The notes beneath the pieces were generated by a model, which made no database searches, was not told the DNA's origin, and saw nothing but the letters and a program-made list of their open reading frames with translations. DNA of 64,000 nucleotides from Paragorgia papillata (Eukaryota; Cnidaria; Anthozoa; Scleralcyonacea; Coralliidae): contig JAWNZC010000002.1 of the NCBI GenBank assembly GCA_035771165.1, forward strand, positions 682,001 to 746,000, given 5' to 3'. Shown one piece after another: positions 20,401 to 48,800 of the stretch. The number at the start of each line of letters is the position of its first letter. The first letter of the stretch is position 1. The position numbers were made by a program, and so were the translations under genes.

Positions 20401-21029
20401 TTTCAACAATTCCGTTTCGATTTTCGTTCGGCATTGTTTTATAACTTCAAGTCTTTCGTCGTTCGACTGACTACTCTCTTCCTCCTTCTGCTCAATGGTG
20501 CTGATAATTCGCCACGACGCTCTTCGAGTGCCAATGACATTCTTATAAGCCACTGACAACAGATTTCTCTCTTCCGTATTTAGGTCGACGCCAGTGTTGG
20601 CGACCTTTTTCATATACTGCACCATTTCTAAAAGAAAACAAGCGCGATGAGAGGGTGACGCTCGAGTTATAAAGTTGCCTACGCGAAGGACGCCGACATT
20701 TGACACTGTTGTATATGTATATTAAGAAGCTCACCGAGCTATCTCGGAGAAGAAATCGACTAGGTTTATAATAAAATCAAAAAACATATACGTTGTTGGC
20801 TAAATCCTTTATCCTCGGTACTCCCAGACATAAATAGCCCAACTTATAAGTGATATATAAACGAAACAAACTAGCCTAGCAACTGTGAATGACACTGTGA
20901 ATGACATCAAGAAACGAGAGGGGCAGATTTGTCGGGGAGAAAAACAGCGTTAAGTCAACATTTACCGTCGTATCTTTCAGCTTGTTCGGCCAATTTGGCC
21001 ATAAAAACATCTTCGTCCTTTTCGGCCAT
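17466..21029 (-). CDS. YWHAE-like: 14-3-3 protein, epsilon-like (4 exons, 261 aa)
   Basis: Exons in gene order: 21029-20966, 20627-20309, 18766-18426, 17527-17466; all GT-AG, joined length 786 nt. The protein is a dimeric phosphoserine/threonine-binding adaptor. Start [21 protein letters not shown] matches the family helix A/B. The ligand pocket is complete: K50, R57 and the R134-Y135 pair correspond to K49, R56, R127 and Y128 of mammalian zeta. The signatures [10 protein letters not shown] and the [15 protein letters not shown] block are present. Sequence is closest to epsilon as far as I can recall. The acidic tail ([11 protein letters not shown]) is coded by the last small exon. Slightly longer than the usual 245-255 aa. 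Divergent partner of DDX55. Confidence 0.95.
17790..18040. repeat. Array-less inverted copy of the 2150-3640 element
   Basis: 17820-17855 is the reverse complement of about 3585-3620 (ACGAGCTGTCAGTTTGAATG here), and 17950-18035 is the reverse complement of about 2150-2220. The two outer ends of the 2150-3640 repeat are thus only about 100 bp apart here. Lies in 14-3-3 intron 3. Confidence 0.65.
18767..20308. other. 14-3-3 intron 2 with two inverted-repeat units
   Basis: One unit at about 19089-19352 is bounded by GCCCCTTTCC...GTGGGCTCTG and its imperfect complement. A second at about 19563-19762 is bounded by TTTTCAGTGGAGCTTGGAG and its complement. A 17 bp G run lies at 20067-20083. No coding sequence. 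Confidence 0.55.
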
Positions 21030-22096
21030 GTCGATTGGGCCGAGATGACTTGGATTGAAAAGGGATAAAAATCGCCGTAAAAATCTTTCCAAAGATCAAC
21101 GGCTTTGCAAAGCAAGTCAACTGCTGGGGCGTAACTGCTTTCCGTCACGTGACAAGAAAACGGGAATATGGCATGATGACTATAAAAACGTATACATGAG
21201 AAGTACATAAAGATGGCGGATGCATTTGCAAATTTCGCCATTTTGAAAAAAAAATCGTTTCTTTTACAAATTAATATATTTTGATATTTTGATCTTTTTC
21301 TATTTTAAGAATTTTATAAAATGTTCTATACTGGTATAAATATAGTTAATAGAACATATATACATGGTTTGGAAGCTTTAAAAATAATGTGGCGTAAATA
21401 AAAATAAAATTGTCTGGCATAGCCGCTCAAGATAAAATATAATAGAGTCGTTTATAAGGACAACGCGACGTAACGAGTGATCAAAGATCAGAGATACGCT
21501 AGTTTCTATTAAGTAATGCTATCGAGATCAGTTATGTCGGCCATCTTGAAATCTACTTTTCGTGTATCCGTTTTATAGCCAAAACCAAAGATCTTGGTTC
21601 ACAAATAAACAAAGTATTTAAAAAAAAATCTTATAAAAAGCAGGTTGTCTCAGGTAAAAGACGAAATCTAGCCTGTAAACAGACTGTCTTTAGGGGGTGT
21701 GGCTTTGGGAGACAAATCCTACCACACCACTGATCTCTATAAGTGTACCACACAGCTATCTCGTTCCTAGCCTAGTACCCTGGCCCAATCAAAGAATATG
21801 GGCCAGGTAACCACTGAAGACTTCTGCTTTCCTATTGGTTGAAATTTCGCGCGTTTTTAGTGGCTATGAGTGAAATTGCAATCGTCATAAGTGGATTTAG
21901 CCCTGATGACGCGAAAATGAGATTAGTGGTTACCTGGCCCATATTTCTTTTGAAATTGGGCCAGGGTACCAGGCCATCTCGTTCCAAGAGCCAAATATGC
22001 CCTCGTGCCCAGGCTCTTTACTCGGCGCTGTGTTACGAGAAAAATGATCCCTTACCGACCCCCAAGGGACCCCCCATGCCCCCGAAAAAATAAAAC
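21030..22096. promoter_or_regulatory. Shared upstream region of 14-3-3 and DDX55
   Basis: The two start codons are divergent and 1.07 kb apart. No TATA box was assignable. A transposon at 21768-21976 contributes an inverted CCAAT box (ATTGG) and a TTTCGCGC E2F-like site around 21833-21853. A bidirectional promoter is inference. Confidence 0.5.
21768..21976. mobile_element. MULE-like MITE in the 14-3-3/DDX55 upstream region, 209 bp
   Basis: The 9 bp TSD TCTCGTTCC is exact at 21759-21767 and 21977-21985. Termini TAGCCTAGTACCCTGGCCC and its near complement extend into arms of about 50 bp. The terminus TAGCCTAGT is shared with the 564 bp element at 40812-41375, which also has a 9 bp TSD. Confidence 0.85.
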
Positions 22097-37277
<15,181 letters not shown>

Positions 37278-37281
37278 CTAG

Positions 37282-37287
37282 AATAAA
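37282..37287 (+). terminator. Candidate polyadenylation signal of DDX55
   Basis: AATAAA five bases past the TAA stop, followed by T-rich sequence. Very close to the stop, so a downstream site could be used instead. Confidence 0.5.
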
Positions 37288-37400
37288 CTTGCTTGAATTT
37301 GGAATTCTTGTTGAATTGTTTTTATTTTGAACGACTTTCACTTTATGAACTCGTTCACAAACACAAACCAACGAACAAAAACAAACAAGTATAGTGATAA

Positions 37401-37780
37401 CTACACACGTAAAAACGCACAGTCTGATCAGCTCTGGTATCAGATCTGTTCAGAGAAATGTAGTGACCCTTGATACAGCCTGACAGCTACAGAATGTACC
37501 AGCGCTGATGTATAAACATTTAGTTAAAATTTCTAACAGACTGCGACAGCTCCGTAGACAACATACCTCTGTTCAGTGTTATATCAAACTGAGAGCACTG
37601 ACCGTGTCAGGCTGATACAGTTTGACAGAATCTGTTCTGAACAGTCTGTTGTAGCTGCAGGTATGATACAGATATGATATCATAGGTGTATCATAGCTGA
37701 TACTGCAACAGGCTGTATCAGGGGTCGCTACATTTTTCTGCATCAGGTCTGACACAGAGTGTGCGTTTTAGCGTGTGTAT
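37401..37780. mobile_element. MITE with CTGATACAG-type interior, copy 1
   Basis: Ends CTACACACGTAAAAACGCAC and complement. The interior is built from CTGATACAG, CTGATCAG and CAGACTG words in both orientations. Copy 2 is at 53172-53568. Lies between DDX55 and the transporter gene; the rest of 37781-38420 shows no feature. Confidence 0.75.
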
Positions 37781-38422
37781 ACAGTTTTCTGCAATGCATA
37801 GCATCTTTTCACCCAAAGTATTTAAAAGTAATACAAATGTGCACTAAATCTATGTTTTAGATATGTTAATACACTGTACCGGGCGAAATACCATACCGGC
37901 TGGTACACCACACTTTCGTTTCATACACTACGGTCGTTTGGAAACACTGCCCGTCAAAACATGTTCAAAAGTTAACCGTTTTGAAATTGACACTGTGGGA
38001 TTGGCAAGACGTGATTGGCTAAGAGCACAAACATGTACGTATCAAAGGGAAACACAAGGAAAACTTTTATGTTTGACGTTGAAATAGAACATGTGTTGAT
38101 GGGCGGTGTTTCCACTTAGGTGCAAGGGACTGTATTAAAAAGCGTTCTTTTTCCCAAACACTACTGGGGGGCAGAGTTGACCCCAGGGTCGCGGAACGTG
38201 GATTGAAATTCACAATGTGGTTTAATGTAGCCATGCAGAAAACCCGTTTATATTAGGTAGGTCTTTTCCGAAAAAAGTAGAGGAGGACAATTGCTCCCTT
38301 ATTCACAAGCTCCGCGACTCCTGGCGGACCCAGTCTATTCGAACCACATTCTGTGTCCAGTGCAGTATTTTTCTCTGTCGTAATACGTCGCCTATAGCTC
38401 GCCTAACCCTTGTCAATCACCA

Positions 38423-39851
38423 TAGGGGAGTTCAAGGTTTATTTCGCCTTAATTTATTATCGAGTCGGTTTTCTTTGTTCTTCCGAGGTCTTTATATCGC
38501 ATAAAGACCTTGAATAATAATTAGATACGAAATGAAGAAAAAAAACAAGGAAAATCTTTGTCCAAGGTGGAAAAAAAAGACAAAACTTTGTTGGAAAACC
38601 TCCTCGATAATAAATTAAGTAATAGATAAATCCCTCGAACGAGGGATTTATCTATTACATATTGCAAGGGGTGCAAAACCATTGGGGCGAGCGCGCGGCC
38701 ATGCCTATTTATCCTTGTTAAAATCATGGCGAAACTTGCGAAGCAAGAAGGATATCGCTTCGGTTTTTTGTCGAATTCGTCTTTAATCGTCGTTTGGATC
38801 ACTTTTCTGTGGGCTAGTATGTTCGTTCTTTGATTTTAGACCATTATCGCTGATAACCAACGCGTAGAAACGCTATAATACGAAAGTTTCCTCAACTGAG
38901 GGGTGGCTGCGCTGTTATGACGGGCACGACTGAGTGACGATTTCAGCAACGCAATGTAAAACTTTAGCTCCAACTCTCTTGTAAATCACTCGAACTTCAA
39001 GCGTAGAGTAACGTAAGTAACCAGAGGTTCATCTTTGTCATCTGAAGTCTGAAATATCCTCTTTCTCGTTATCAAACGAAGTGTATTATGTATATCTCCT
39101 CGCAGGAAAGGGATACGTTTCGGGTTACGTGTGTTTACTTCTAATATGTACACGTTATTAACTGGCATATACACGGAAAAATATAGTTAAATGCAGTTTA
39201 AGTCCAGATCTAACTATTAACTATAAAGATAGAATCGTACATATTGATTGTATTTTTGTCGAATTGAATTAAACATATAATTATTTTGAAGAACGAAGCA
39301 ATTTTATTTGGAAAATTTGACACCATTGCATGGCATTGAAGGCTGATAAACAAGAGGAAAATACGGATATTCTAGACAAATGTTTGCTTACGCCAAGTTT
39401 CTGCCGAAATCTGGTGATTTGGCCGCTTATTAAGAATCAAAATTTTAAGATAATACCTCTTCACCCAACATTCTGGACTGCGTTTGTTGTTATCGCAGTA
39501 TCCCACTATACAGCAAGGCGTTTTGTCTCTGCTAAAATCGACAAACAGCCGCGTCCCGTGTCTGCCACAATGGCGCAGCGACCCCTCAGTTGAGGAAACT
39601 TTCGTATTATAGCGTTTCTACGCGTTGGTTATCAGCGATAATGGTCTAAAATCAAAGAACGAACATACCAGCTCACAGGAAAGTGATCCAAACAACGATT
39701 AAAGACGAATTCGACAAAAACCGAAGCGATATCCATCTTGCTTCGCAAGTTTCGCCATGATTTTAACAAGGATAAATAGGCATGGCCGCGCGCTCGCCCC
39801 AATGGTTTTGCACCCCTTGCAATATGGCGAAATATACCTTGAACTCCCCTA
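38423..39851. repeat. Large inverted repeat abutting the transporter stop codon
   Basis: The left arm (38423-38455 plus 38655-38911) and right arm (39585-39851) are inverted copies, including GGGGAGTTCAAGGT, TTGCAAGGGGTGCAAAACC, and GTTTCCTCAACTGAGGGG at the inner ends. The left arm is split by about 200 bp with its own ends CTTAATTTATTATCGAG / CTCGATAATAAATTAAG. The right arm ends directly beside the TGA at 39853-39855. The loop (38912-39584) has no recognised gene. Confidence 0.75.
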
Positions 39852-39852
39852 T

Positions 39853-42800
39853 TCACAAGGAACGGTTCAGAAGATTAATCAATCTCGCATTGCTTGCTGG
39901 TTCTTCAATAGCGTCCACGTGTTCTGTGACTTTCTCGTTTTTCCTATTTGATATCCAAAGATACAATGGGAATGCAAATCCAGTGAAGGACAACGTCAAA
40001 AAACCGAAGTTAACCTGCAACGGAGGAACCACAACAATAGCACGGTTATATAAGTATTATTTGGGTAAACAACCTGGAGTTTGTAACGTTTTGTTAGTTC
40101 CTGCGGGCACTTTTATTATTTCACTCTGTCTAATACCAAACAATTTTATTCTGGGGGTGGCCCTCCATATAAACCCCCCTAAGTGAGAACCATCAGATAA
40201 TGTTGTATTTAATCGTAACCTACCCAAAATGGATCTCCATCAAAAGGTCCTTCCAAAATAAGAAATGCTGGATACTGTAGTAAACTGACAATAGCTCCTA
40301 CTAGACTAGCAACGCCGTACAGTTTACCATAGTGGATGACAGGAAAGCTAAATAAAGCAAAAGAAATGTTGGCATTCAATTGGCTAATCGGGGTTACATT
40401 TCATAGGGTTTTCATTTTCGAAAGGGGAGCACAGGTGGCGTGTGCTGTTAGCGTCCTGCCTCTCACCAAAAGTTAAGCCTGGTTAGACGAGGTTAGTACT
40501 TGGATGGGTGACCGCTTGGAAATGACCCCGTTGTCGAGCTTGGAACTCATGTGATTAGAGTTGTAGTTAATCTCTCCTGTGCTTCGAGGGTTTTTCGCCG
40601 GGTTCTTCGGTTTTCCTCCCTCCGTAAAATCAACACCTACATCATGGTAGTCATGTTCAATTGGGGCATTTCGCCCTGTTTGACCACCAGTTGCTATTGG
40701 CAAAGTTATGAAATCAAAATGTTTTGCAACACAAAGCAACTTGTCTCTATCTTTTTTTGCACTCTCCCAACTTCCTGCGTGCATCCATTCCTCGATGGAG
40801 CTCGCCAAGCCTAGCCTAGTTTCTAGGCCTTCGTCGGTTGACACGTTTCGGAAGTGATCCGAACGGACCCGCTGGGGAAGGCCTAGCAAAATTCGTAAAC
40901 ACTTTCACTTTACAGTTCAGTTGTTTATTGTCCTAAGTGTTTCCCGACATTTACTATTTCCATCTGCGTAAAGTAATACAAGCCGACTCACCTCGGATCG
41001 ACGAAGGTTCACTGGCCTAGCTTTCTTATCACTAGCTTTCCTCCTGCAGCCGCCAAAAGTTGAAAGTTACCCAGTTACATTTTCATTCCGAGCTCCAATT
41101 GGAATATATTCCATATATCCTTCTTTCGATCGCCAAGATCTTTGGTAAAATCTTCGCAGACATTCTTATGCTTTTATACTGTCACTCAGTATTGTTTACG
41201 GTAGATTTACTAGATCCCAGGAACACTCGAAGGGCCTAAACGATTCTGGGCAGGACCTTTTTGCGAATGTTGCTAGGCCTTCTCGTTTTCAGCCTCTCCC
41301 CAGTCTTCCCAAGAACCCAAACCGACTACGCGGCCAAGCTCAATGGCGGAAACGAAAGGCTTAGAAACTAGGCTACGCCAAGCCATGAAGTGCGTAGGAT
41401 ACTACACGTTTACATAATCAGTATGTGCGTAGGTATATACAGACAAGATTAAAGCTGGATTTCCACTAAGTGTAAAATGTCGCGCCCTCGACTTTTCTAT
41501 TGTACAAATTGAATAGTTTACTTCGTTCCACATGAAAACTCACAAGACAAAAGAAAAAAGTCGAGCGCGCGATATTTTAGAGGAAATCCAGCTTGACACA
41601 GTAACTATAATACTTACGCTCGTAAGATAAATGATATTAGTGAGGCATAAAGAAATGCTCTCATGGCGACTTGAACAACGAACGATAAATACTAGAACAT
41701 AAGAGGATAAGATAAATGTGAGGAAAATGTGTAATTTTGGCGGTTCTTTTCTTGCAGTACTGTGCGCTGCTCTGCCCTGCCCTTTCCTGCTCTTCCCTGC
41801 CCTGGCATACATTGCTATGCCATGCCATGCCCTGCATTTGCTCTACCCTGCCGGCACCCTGCCCTGCCGGCACTCTGCCCTGCCTGCTGTGCTGTGCAGT
41901 AAAAAGACCCTGGGTACAAGGTTCATCCTGATCTCAAGACCCATCTTGTTTGTAATATTAATATCGCTGGAACGTATTCAACGTAGAGCTACAAGGTTTA
42001 TTGTTGGGAAGGAATTGTCGTATATGGAATGTATTAACCTTTTGCACTTCCTTTGTGTTACCGTAGGGAAATTTGTCATTTAATATCTTTAGTTATGTGT
42101 CCTTTCGTTCATGCGATAAGCCACTTAGAAACATTGATCATCTCACTTAAAAGTTCCCTTTAGTAGAACCGAGGCTTTTAAAGGTGACGTACGGTCCGTT
42201 CTGCGCATGACCGCAATGTGGTCCCCAAAACATGACATTCGTAGATAATTACATGAAGTACTCAGCAAAATGTAAACCGTTGGGAACAACATGGCAAAAA
42301 ACCAAGCGATTCGGCGAGGATATCTCCTCGGATTTCTTCTATTTCTCCTGAAAATGTTTTGTTTTGGGTACAAGTAATGAAGAGGAACCAAGAAAAGCTT
42401 ACAATCTTGAATAAGGTATTAATATTATTTTTGTAAATAAAGATGTAAACATTAGTTTCGTACATGCGCAGAACGGACTCTACATCACCTTTAAGATCTT
42501 GTTTGGGCATGAATTTTTTTCGGTACCCATATTGCTGAAGAATATTTTTTTCCCAGGACGCAACTATGTGTGAAATTTTCCCCCACCATTTTAAGCTTCG
42601 GCAAGATCTTTTTTTTTTAGCAGTTTTAGTTTAGCTTTTATCCACCAATGATACGGGTAAATAAGCAATTCTTCAGAGCTTTTATTATTAAATAGGCCCT
42701 GTTTATACGTTGCATTTAAATGTGCAACTCTGGCAGACGAAAGTATTACGTGTGTTGTAATTTTATACGATGACGGATGATGGTATATTTTTACCGAAGC

Positions 42801-45800
42801 TCGAAATTATACATTGGAAATCACCCCCCCCCCCCCCCCCCCCCCCCTCAAAAGTCAAATGGTCGGGCCCTTATAATAGTGTGTCAATTTACGTTGATTT
42901 AAAGTTAAAGTTGATTAAATTAAAAATTAAATTAAAATTTAAAAAAAAAATTATCTATACATGATCTCTGTGCATAACCACGTTTACCTGCACTTCAAGG
43001 ACTGGCACTAGTACCAGTACCCCCAGGAGAAGACAGAGAAGGTTCGTAATGATGAAACTGATAATCGGTCCAAAATAAGGATTTCTGATACTCTTTGGCT
43101 TCACATCCATGACGATACCAGTGAATGGAGCAAAAAGAAAACCAAAAAACTGAGCTATTCCAAAACTGCGTGAATAGCTATCAACTAAAAAAAATAATAA
43201 GTCTTAATCATTGAAAAGTTTTATATCTTCAAAGTTTACCCTAAGTGAAGAAATCGTGTTTACAATAAATCTAGATAGAACAGAATTTCCATCAAATCTG
43301 CCGCTTATATTATATAATTTCTCTAGATATGCAAGCGCTACAAGTAGAAAACCTTTCATTAATCAAGACCACCACTAGAGCTATGCAGCGAACTAAAATG
43401 AAGCTCATGAGAGCTGTGGAAAACTTTTTTATGGAAAAAAACGTAATTTCACATGATTTTTGGATGTCGAACCATCTTAACGAATTGCTAATTAAGTTGT
43501 TATATAATGGTTGCTATTAAATTAAGGTGCTGTTACACGCGTAAAAACGCACAAATTGTTCACGGTTGTTATCAGGCGTGAACAATGTTGTGCTGCACCC
43601 CGTGAACAAGTTGTCAACAAGTTGTTCACTTATAGTTCGAACAACTTGTTCACGGATAAATCAACAGTCATGAACAAAGTTGTTCTAACAGCAGATTTTT
43701 CTAGCCAACAACGTTGTTCGCACATGATACAACATGTTGTAACAGCATGATGACGTAACAAGGCTGAACAACAATGTTACAACAATGTTACAACAATTGT
43801 GAACATGGTTGATGTATCAACACGTCCTTCGGTTGTTTCAACATGCGTGAACAACTGCTGTTTTTTCATGAAGCTGTAACAACATGATAAAACAATGGTG
43901 AACAATATTGTTAATTAATCAGGGTTGTTCACACATGATAACAACGTTGTTACAGCATTGTTCAGGCAACAATGCTGTAACAACTTGTGAGATTTTTACG
44001 CGTGTACACGATGCGATTTTTCTTGCAACTTGGAACAAGTTTGCCCACTTGAAAAAAAAAACAAGTTGCAGGGAGGGCGTTACACGTTCAGCAACTTGCG
44101 AACTATGTTGCAAGTTGCAGCAAAAAGTAGAACCCATAAATCGCAAGATGCTATGGGGTGCATGTTACACAGTGCGATTTTTTTTGCAACTTGCAACATT
44201 CAGGTTAGGGTTAGGGTTAAACTAAGTTGCAAGAAAAATCGCATCTAACAGTACGCTCTAAAATTGCGGCATCATGAATTGTCGAATATTTTGGCTTTTT
44301 CGAAGACAAATTTCTTTGGGCTGTAATTTCGAAGCTCAAAAAACTATGACCATGCATCTTAACTATATATGTTTATTTTCTGATAATTTCTGAACTGGAT
44401 AATTCTCCGAACCGTTCTTGAATTAGTACGGTTCCGCCTGTTTACACGGCGAAATAGGACAAATTCGAGACCATTCTCGAATTCGTCCGGTATATACCGA
44501 TGTAGCCTAAATAATTGTATATTATCCTTCCATGCAATCCTACCTTTATCCTTGTCGTCGTTGGTGCGAAATGTGAGGAATGGATTTAAAGTTCCAACGA
44601 AAAACCAGAGACGTAATTGAACAAACGCAAAATAATAGAACAGCCATAAGTAGTTTGGCGTCAAAACGTAACGCCAGCCTAGATAAGGAGATAAAGTTTA
44701 AGTAATGGTTTATGTAATATTAGAAGCATGTAGCAGTGCTTTATCAGATTTAAATCACGAGGCGATATATATATATATAGCCGAGTGTTTTAGATCTGAT
44801 AAAGCACGTACTGCGAATGTTTTGAATATCTTCAAAAACAATCCATTTGGTAGGGTAATTGGCGTAGTAATTTTGAAAAATAACATTGTCTAAGGGGGTT
44901 AGGGTTATCCCTATCCCCCGAGATAACTCGGTGTTAGTTTATTTCCATGTTAAAAAAGTAAACCGTTCACATGAGACCGAGATAACTCGGGGGATAGGGA
45001 TAACTCGGTCGGAGCGATAGGGTAAGCCTAGCCCCCGAGTTATCCCTACCTCCATGTGAACGCTTTCACCCGAGTTATCTCGGGGGGTAGGGACAACTTA
45101 GGCATGCGTATTTATGCTGTTGCTCGGGATAACTCGGGGTGAAGGGTTCACATGAAGCTAGGGTTATCTCGGGGGCCAGGGACAACTCGGTAGTTGCGTT
45201 TTATCATGTGAAACAGGGTCAACTTTGACCCTAGCCCCCGAGTTATCCCTACCCCCCGAGATAACCCGGTCTCATGTGAACAGGCCCTAAGCTGAGAAAA
45301 TCGAAAGCTAAAGTTTGTGTAAATCAGATGATCTTTTTAGGGACTTTAAGATGGCATAGGACGACGACGGCGGTTAAAAAGCAAGATAAGTTTTACGATT
45401 AAAGAAGTCACGGTTAACTGACTATTATATTTAATATTTGAAGCTATAGTTTAACGACTTCCAAAACGTCCCAGACTCCCAATACTGCTAAAATGATTGT
45501 AGTACATTGTAGTGTCTGTATTGAAGTCAATCTCAAGCAACAGTTATATCTTTTGACCGTTGATGCCGTCCTTAAGTGGCGTTGTATAAAGAACGAGGAC
45601 CGTGTTGATGATACAATCTCATGTTAAACTTATTTACTGGGGCTTTCAAAAATCAAAATGATCACGGAGAAAAAGCGCGGGAAAAACCGGTTTCAAACAG
45701 GTATTTATCTTTTCAATCCAAGGATATTTTTGCTTTGGGCTCCTTTGGGGCTCATTGACAAGATGCTTTGTTTTCTTCTCCTAGCACTGTTTAACTCCCC

Positions 45801-48800
45801 TGAGATGTAAACCTGGCCATATTTGCATTAACTATACGAGTGTTCAAAGATTTTAAACTAGTCTGTTCAATTCGTCTTATTTCTTTCGAAGAATATGCTT
45901 GGGAAGTGGGAACCGAGAAACGGCGGCCTAAATGAATCGCTTGTTTATAAACATGGCAACCTCTCTTGTAATTGTGGATGTTTACTGTCGCTGTTGAAAG
46001 AACGTAGACGAGGATTTATCTCGTGAATAGTGTTCGCATTGTCAGGTATGTTGTTCATAATATAATTGATAGGTCTTGCTTGTTTCTCGCTAGCTAGCTT
46101 TCATTCATTTTAATAACTGGATATGTTTGAGACTGTATGTAAGTACATATAGGCTTTGTTTGTTAAAATACCACTAATTTAAAGGCAAGTTTGGGGGTTT
46201 TCACGGACCGGCCTGAATTTTACATTTCGGTTTTTGTTTATATGAGGTGGGCCTTGAAATTATATAGGCTTCCGCTGTTGCTTCAAGATTTGTATCAATT
46301 GTCACTTCCATTGAGTTTGAGAGGTAAAAGTATGCTTCTTACGTCGGTTAAAAAGCCTGTTTTCGTGGCCAGACTTAGATTCTGTTTACATGGAAAGCCG
46401 GCCTGGAGTTTTTCCGAATTCGAAAATTTCAGTTCGGTCTAGCAGGCGACCATAGTTCGGGCCGTCCTCATGTGAACACCCTGAACTGTGGACTGGACTT
46501 TGAACTGGATTGGACCACAAACTGGACTATGGACAGGACTTTGGGCTGGACTTTAAACTGGATGAATTTAAAATATGCCAAAGCAGGATTTTCTGCAGGT
46601 CACTTATTACTCCAACAAGAACCCCATAAATCAGTAAGCGCGTGTTTACCGCCCTAGCTTGTATGTGTGCTGATCTGACCTCGCGCTTTCCGTTAAACCC
46701 GGTTAGCGGTAAAACATACCCTGATGGCAGGAGGATCAGAGAGGAGAAAACACCTGATTGAAAGCGGCAGTTTGTTGCTTGTCAGATCTGACTTTGTCTT
46801 CTTATTGGAAAAATACTAAAAACGTCCCCAGTATTTTCTCTCCCCCGGCCCTTTCCTCCCCTCTGAAACCAGGTAATACATAATAGTGTGCTGCGGGCAG
46901 TGTTGAAATACAAATCGAAATATAGTAAGGTTTGAGAACTGCCTAAATTATTGAACGTATAGTTTCTAACGTTGCGAGCGGAGATACTTCGTTAGAGTTG
47001 CGTTTCTGTCTAACGAAGGGCCTTTACTCGAAACGTTGAAGAAACTACGTTCAATAATTTCGGCAGTACTCAAACCTTACTATATTTCGATTAATATAGC
47101 CATGGATACAATAACATAAAGCTTTTTTAGCGAAGTTTTACTTGGGCGGACCCATATTTCATACCGTTAGAGAACTTGCTTTCCACCTGGATGTCAGGAC
47201 TGTCAGTGGTCGTAGTTGATTCTCTTGGCCGGTCTCCTTCGTTCTCCTGCATTTCCATTGCTGCGTCGAGTGTCTCTAATTCAGCATTATTGCTCGACTT
47301 ATTTTGGTCTAACGAGATCGACATTTTAGGTAGAAAAACGAACGTATTTGCCACCACACACACAATTGCTATGATTACGTAAATTATCAAAATCCAACGA
47401 AAACTCGCTCCAGAGTCGTAGCACACCTTTGAAAACAACGAGAGAAAATGAAGATATTTTACCCAAACAAATTAAGTATAGGTTAAAGCCTGGCCAAACG
47501 CTTTCAACATTTCATTCAACATCGTTCAACATTGTTGAATTCGACCGTGATTCAACATGTTGAAAGCGTTTGGCCACCCTGTTGAATGATGTTGATCGTT
47601 GTTGAATGGTGTTGAATGATGTTGAACGAAATTTGAACATGTTCAAATTTTCGTTCAACATGCGTTCAACAATGTTGAACGATGTTGCATGAAATGTTGA
47701 AAGCGTTTGGCCAGGCCTCTAGGTTTGTTTGTTTGTTTGTTTGTTTGTTTTTAAAAGAAGAATGCCTTTAAAGTACCTTAAAAATTAAGAAAACTACTGA
47801 AGATGAATCCAAAGCACCACTCAGTGAACTTGATACAGCAAGCCTGTGCTTCGGATGGAGTTGTGCAATCTGAAATGATTAAAAAAGAACAATATTTGTC
47901 ACAATTAGAACCTTCCTTGTTTGTTCCATAAAGCCTGGTTTCCATGTATGTGGGAGAACGGAAAATCAGTCATATCTTAGCTTTGGATTGGTTTGCCTAA
48001 ACTGAACCAAACGTTGGGAAGTTTCCTTGGGGTATGGTCTAATTACATCCGCAATGTGTGGTTTCCTGTAGTTAATCCAATCCAAAGATAAGATTGATTT
48101 TCCGTTTTCTCCCACACACGTGTGACGTCATTGCTCAAATTGCATAGCCAATAACTCAAGAATGGGGTAAGATTTGAAAGGCATGTAAAAGACATTTTTC
48201 ATTATCCCAGGTGTTCTTCCAAATACAATCTTAAAAAACTGAAGTGAAATTTCGTTTCATAGGCACTTTAATGATCAGGGGCGGATTAAAGAGGGGGGGG
48301 GGCTGACTGGGCTGCAGCCAGGGGCTCCCAATCTTTAGGGCCCCAAAAAAGTAGTTCATAAAATTTTTTTAGAGTAAAATAAAATTTCTTATACTTTAGA
48401 TAGAATCTTGTATGGCTAGGCATAGCCTATGTAGAGTACCAGATTAACCATATGGCAAAAGCAGCATATGCCGTGGGGCCCAAGCTTTCGGGGTCCCCGG
48501 CGCTTTCTGATTGCACATTTTTTTGTTCTGGGGCTCAAGACTCGTGGGGGGTTCAAGGGACCCCATGCTGAAAATATGCCGGGGGGGGCCCACAGCCCTA
48601 ATCCGGCCCCGTTAATGATTCGTCTAAGTTATTCATGTGATAAAAAATATATATAAAGATTACCTGAAAAAGCGAAATGGCAACTAACATTCCTGCAAAC
48701 GCCAGGCATGCGAGCACGGGGAATATTAAATTAGCCGTGTCTGGAAAAAACGTACATACAAAAACTGTCATTGTTTAGAATAAGGGTTCCCAAGCTAGTT

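Noticed and set aside
39330..39593. 87-codon frame in the loop of the large inverted repeat
   Set aside because: No recognisable domain, no splice context, and it lies in repeat-derived sequence.
44206..44220. Interstitial telomere from chromosome fusion
   Set aside because: Only about two and a half TTAGGG units, and they lie within the end of a MITE.
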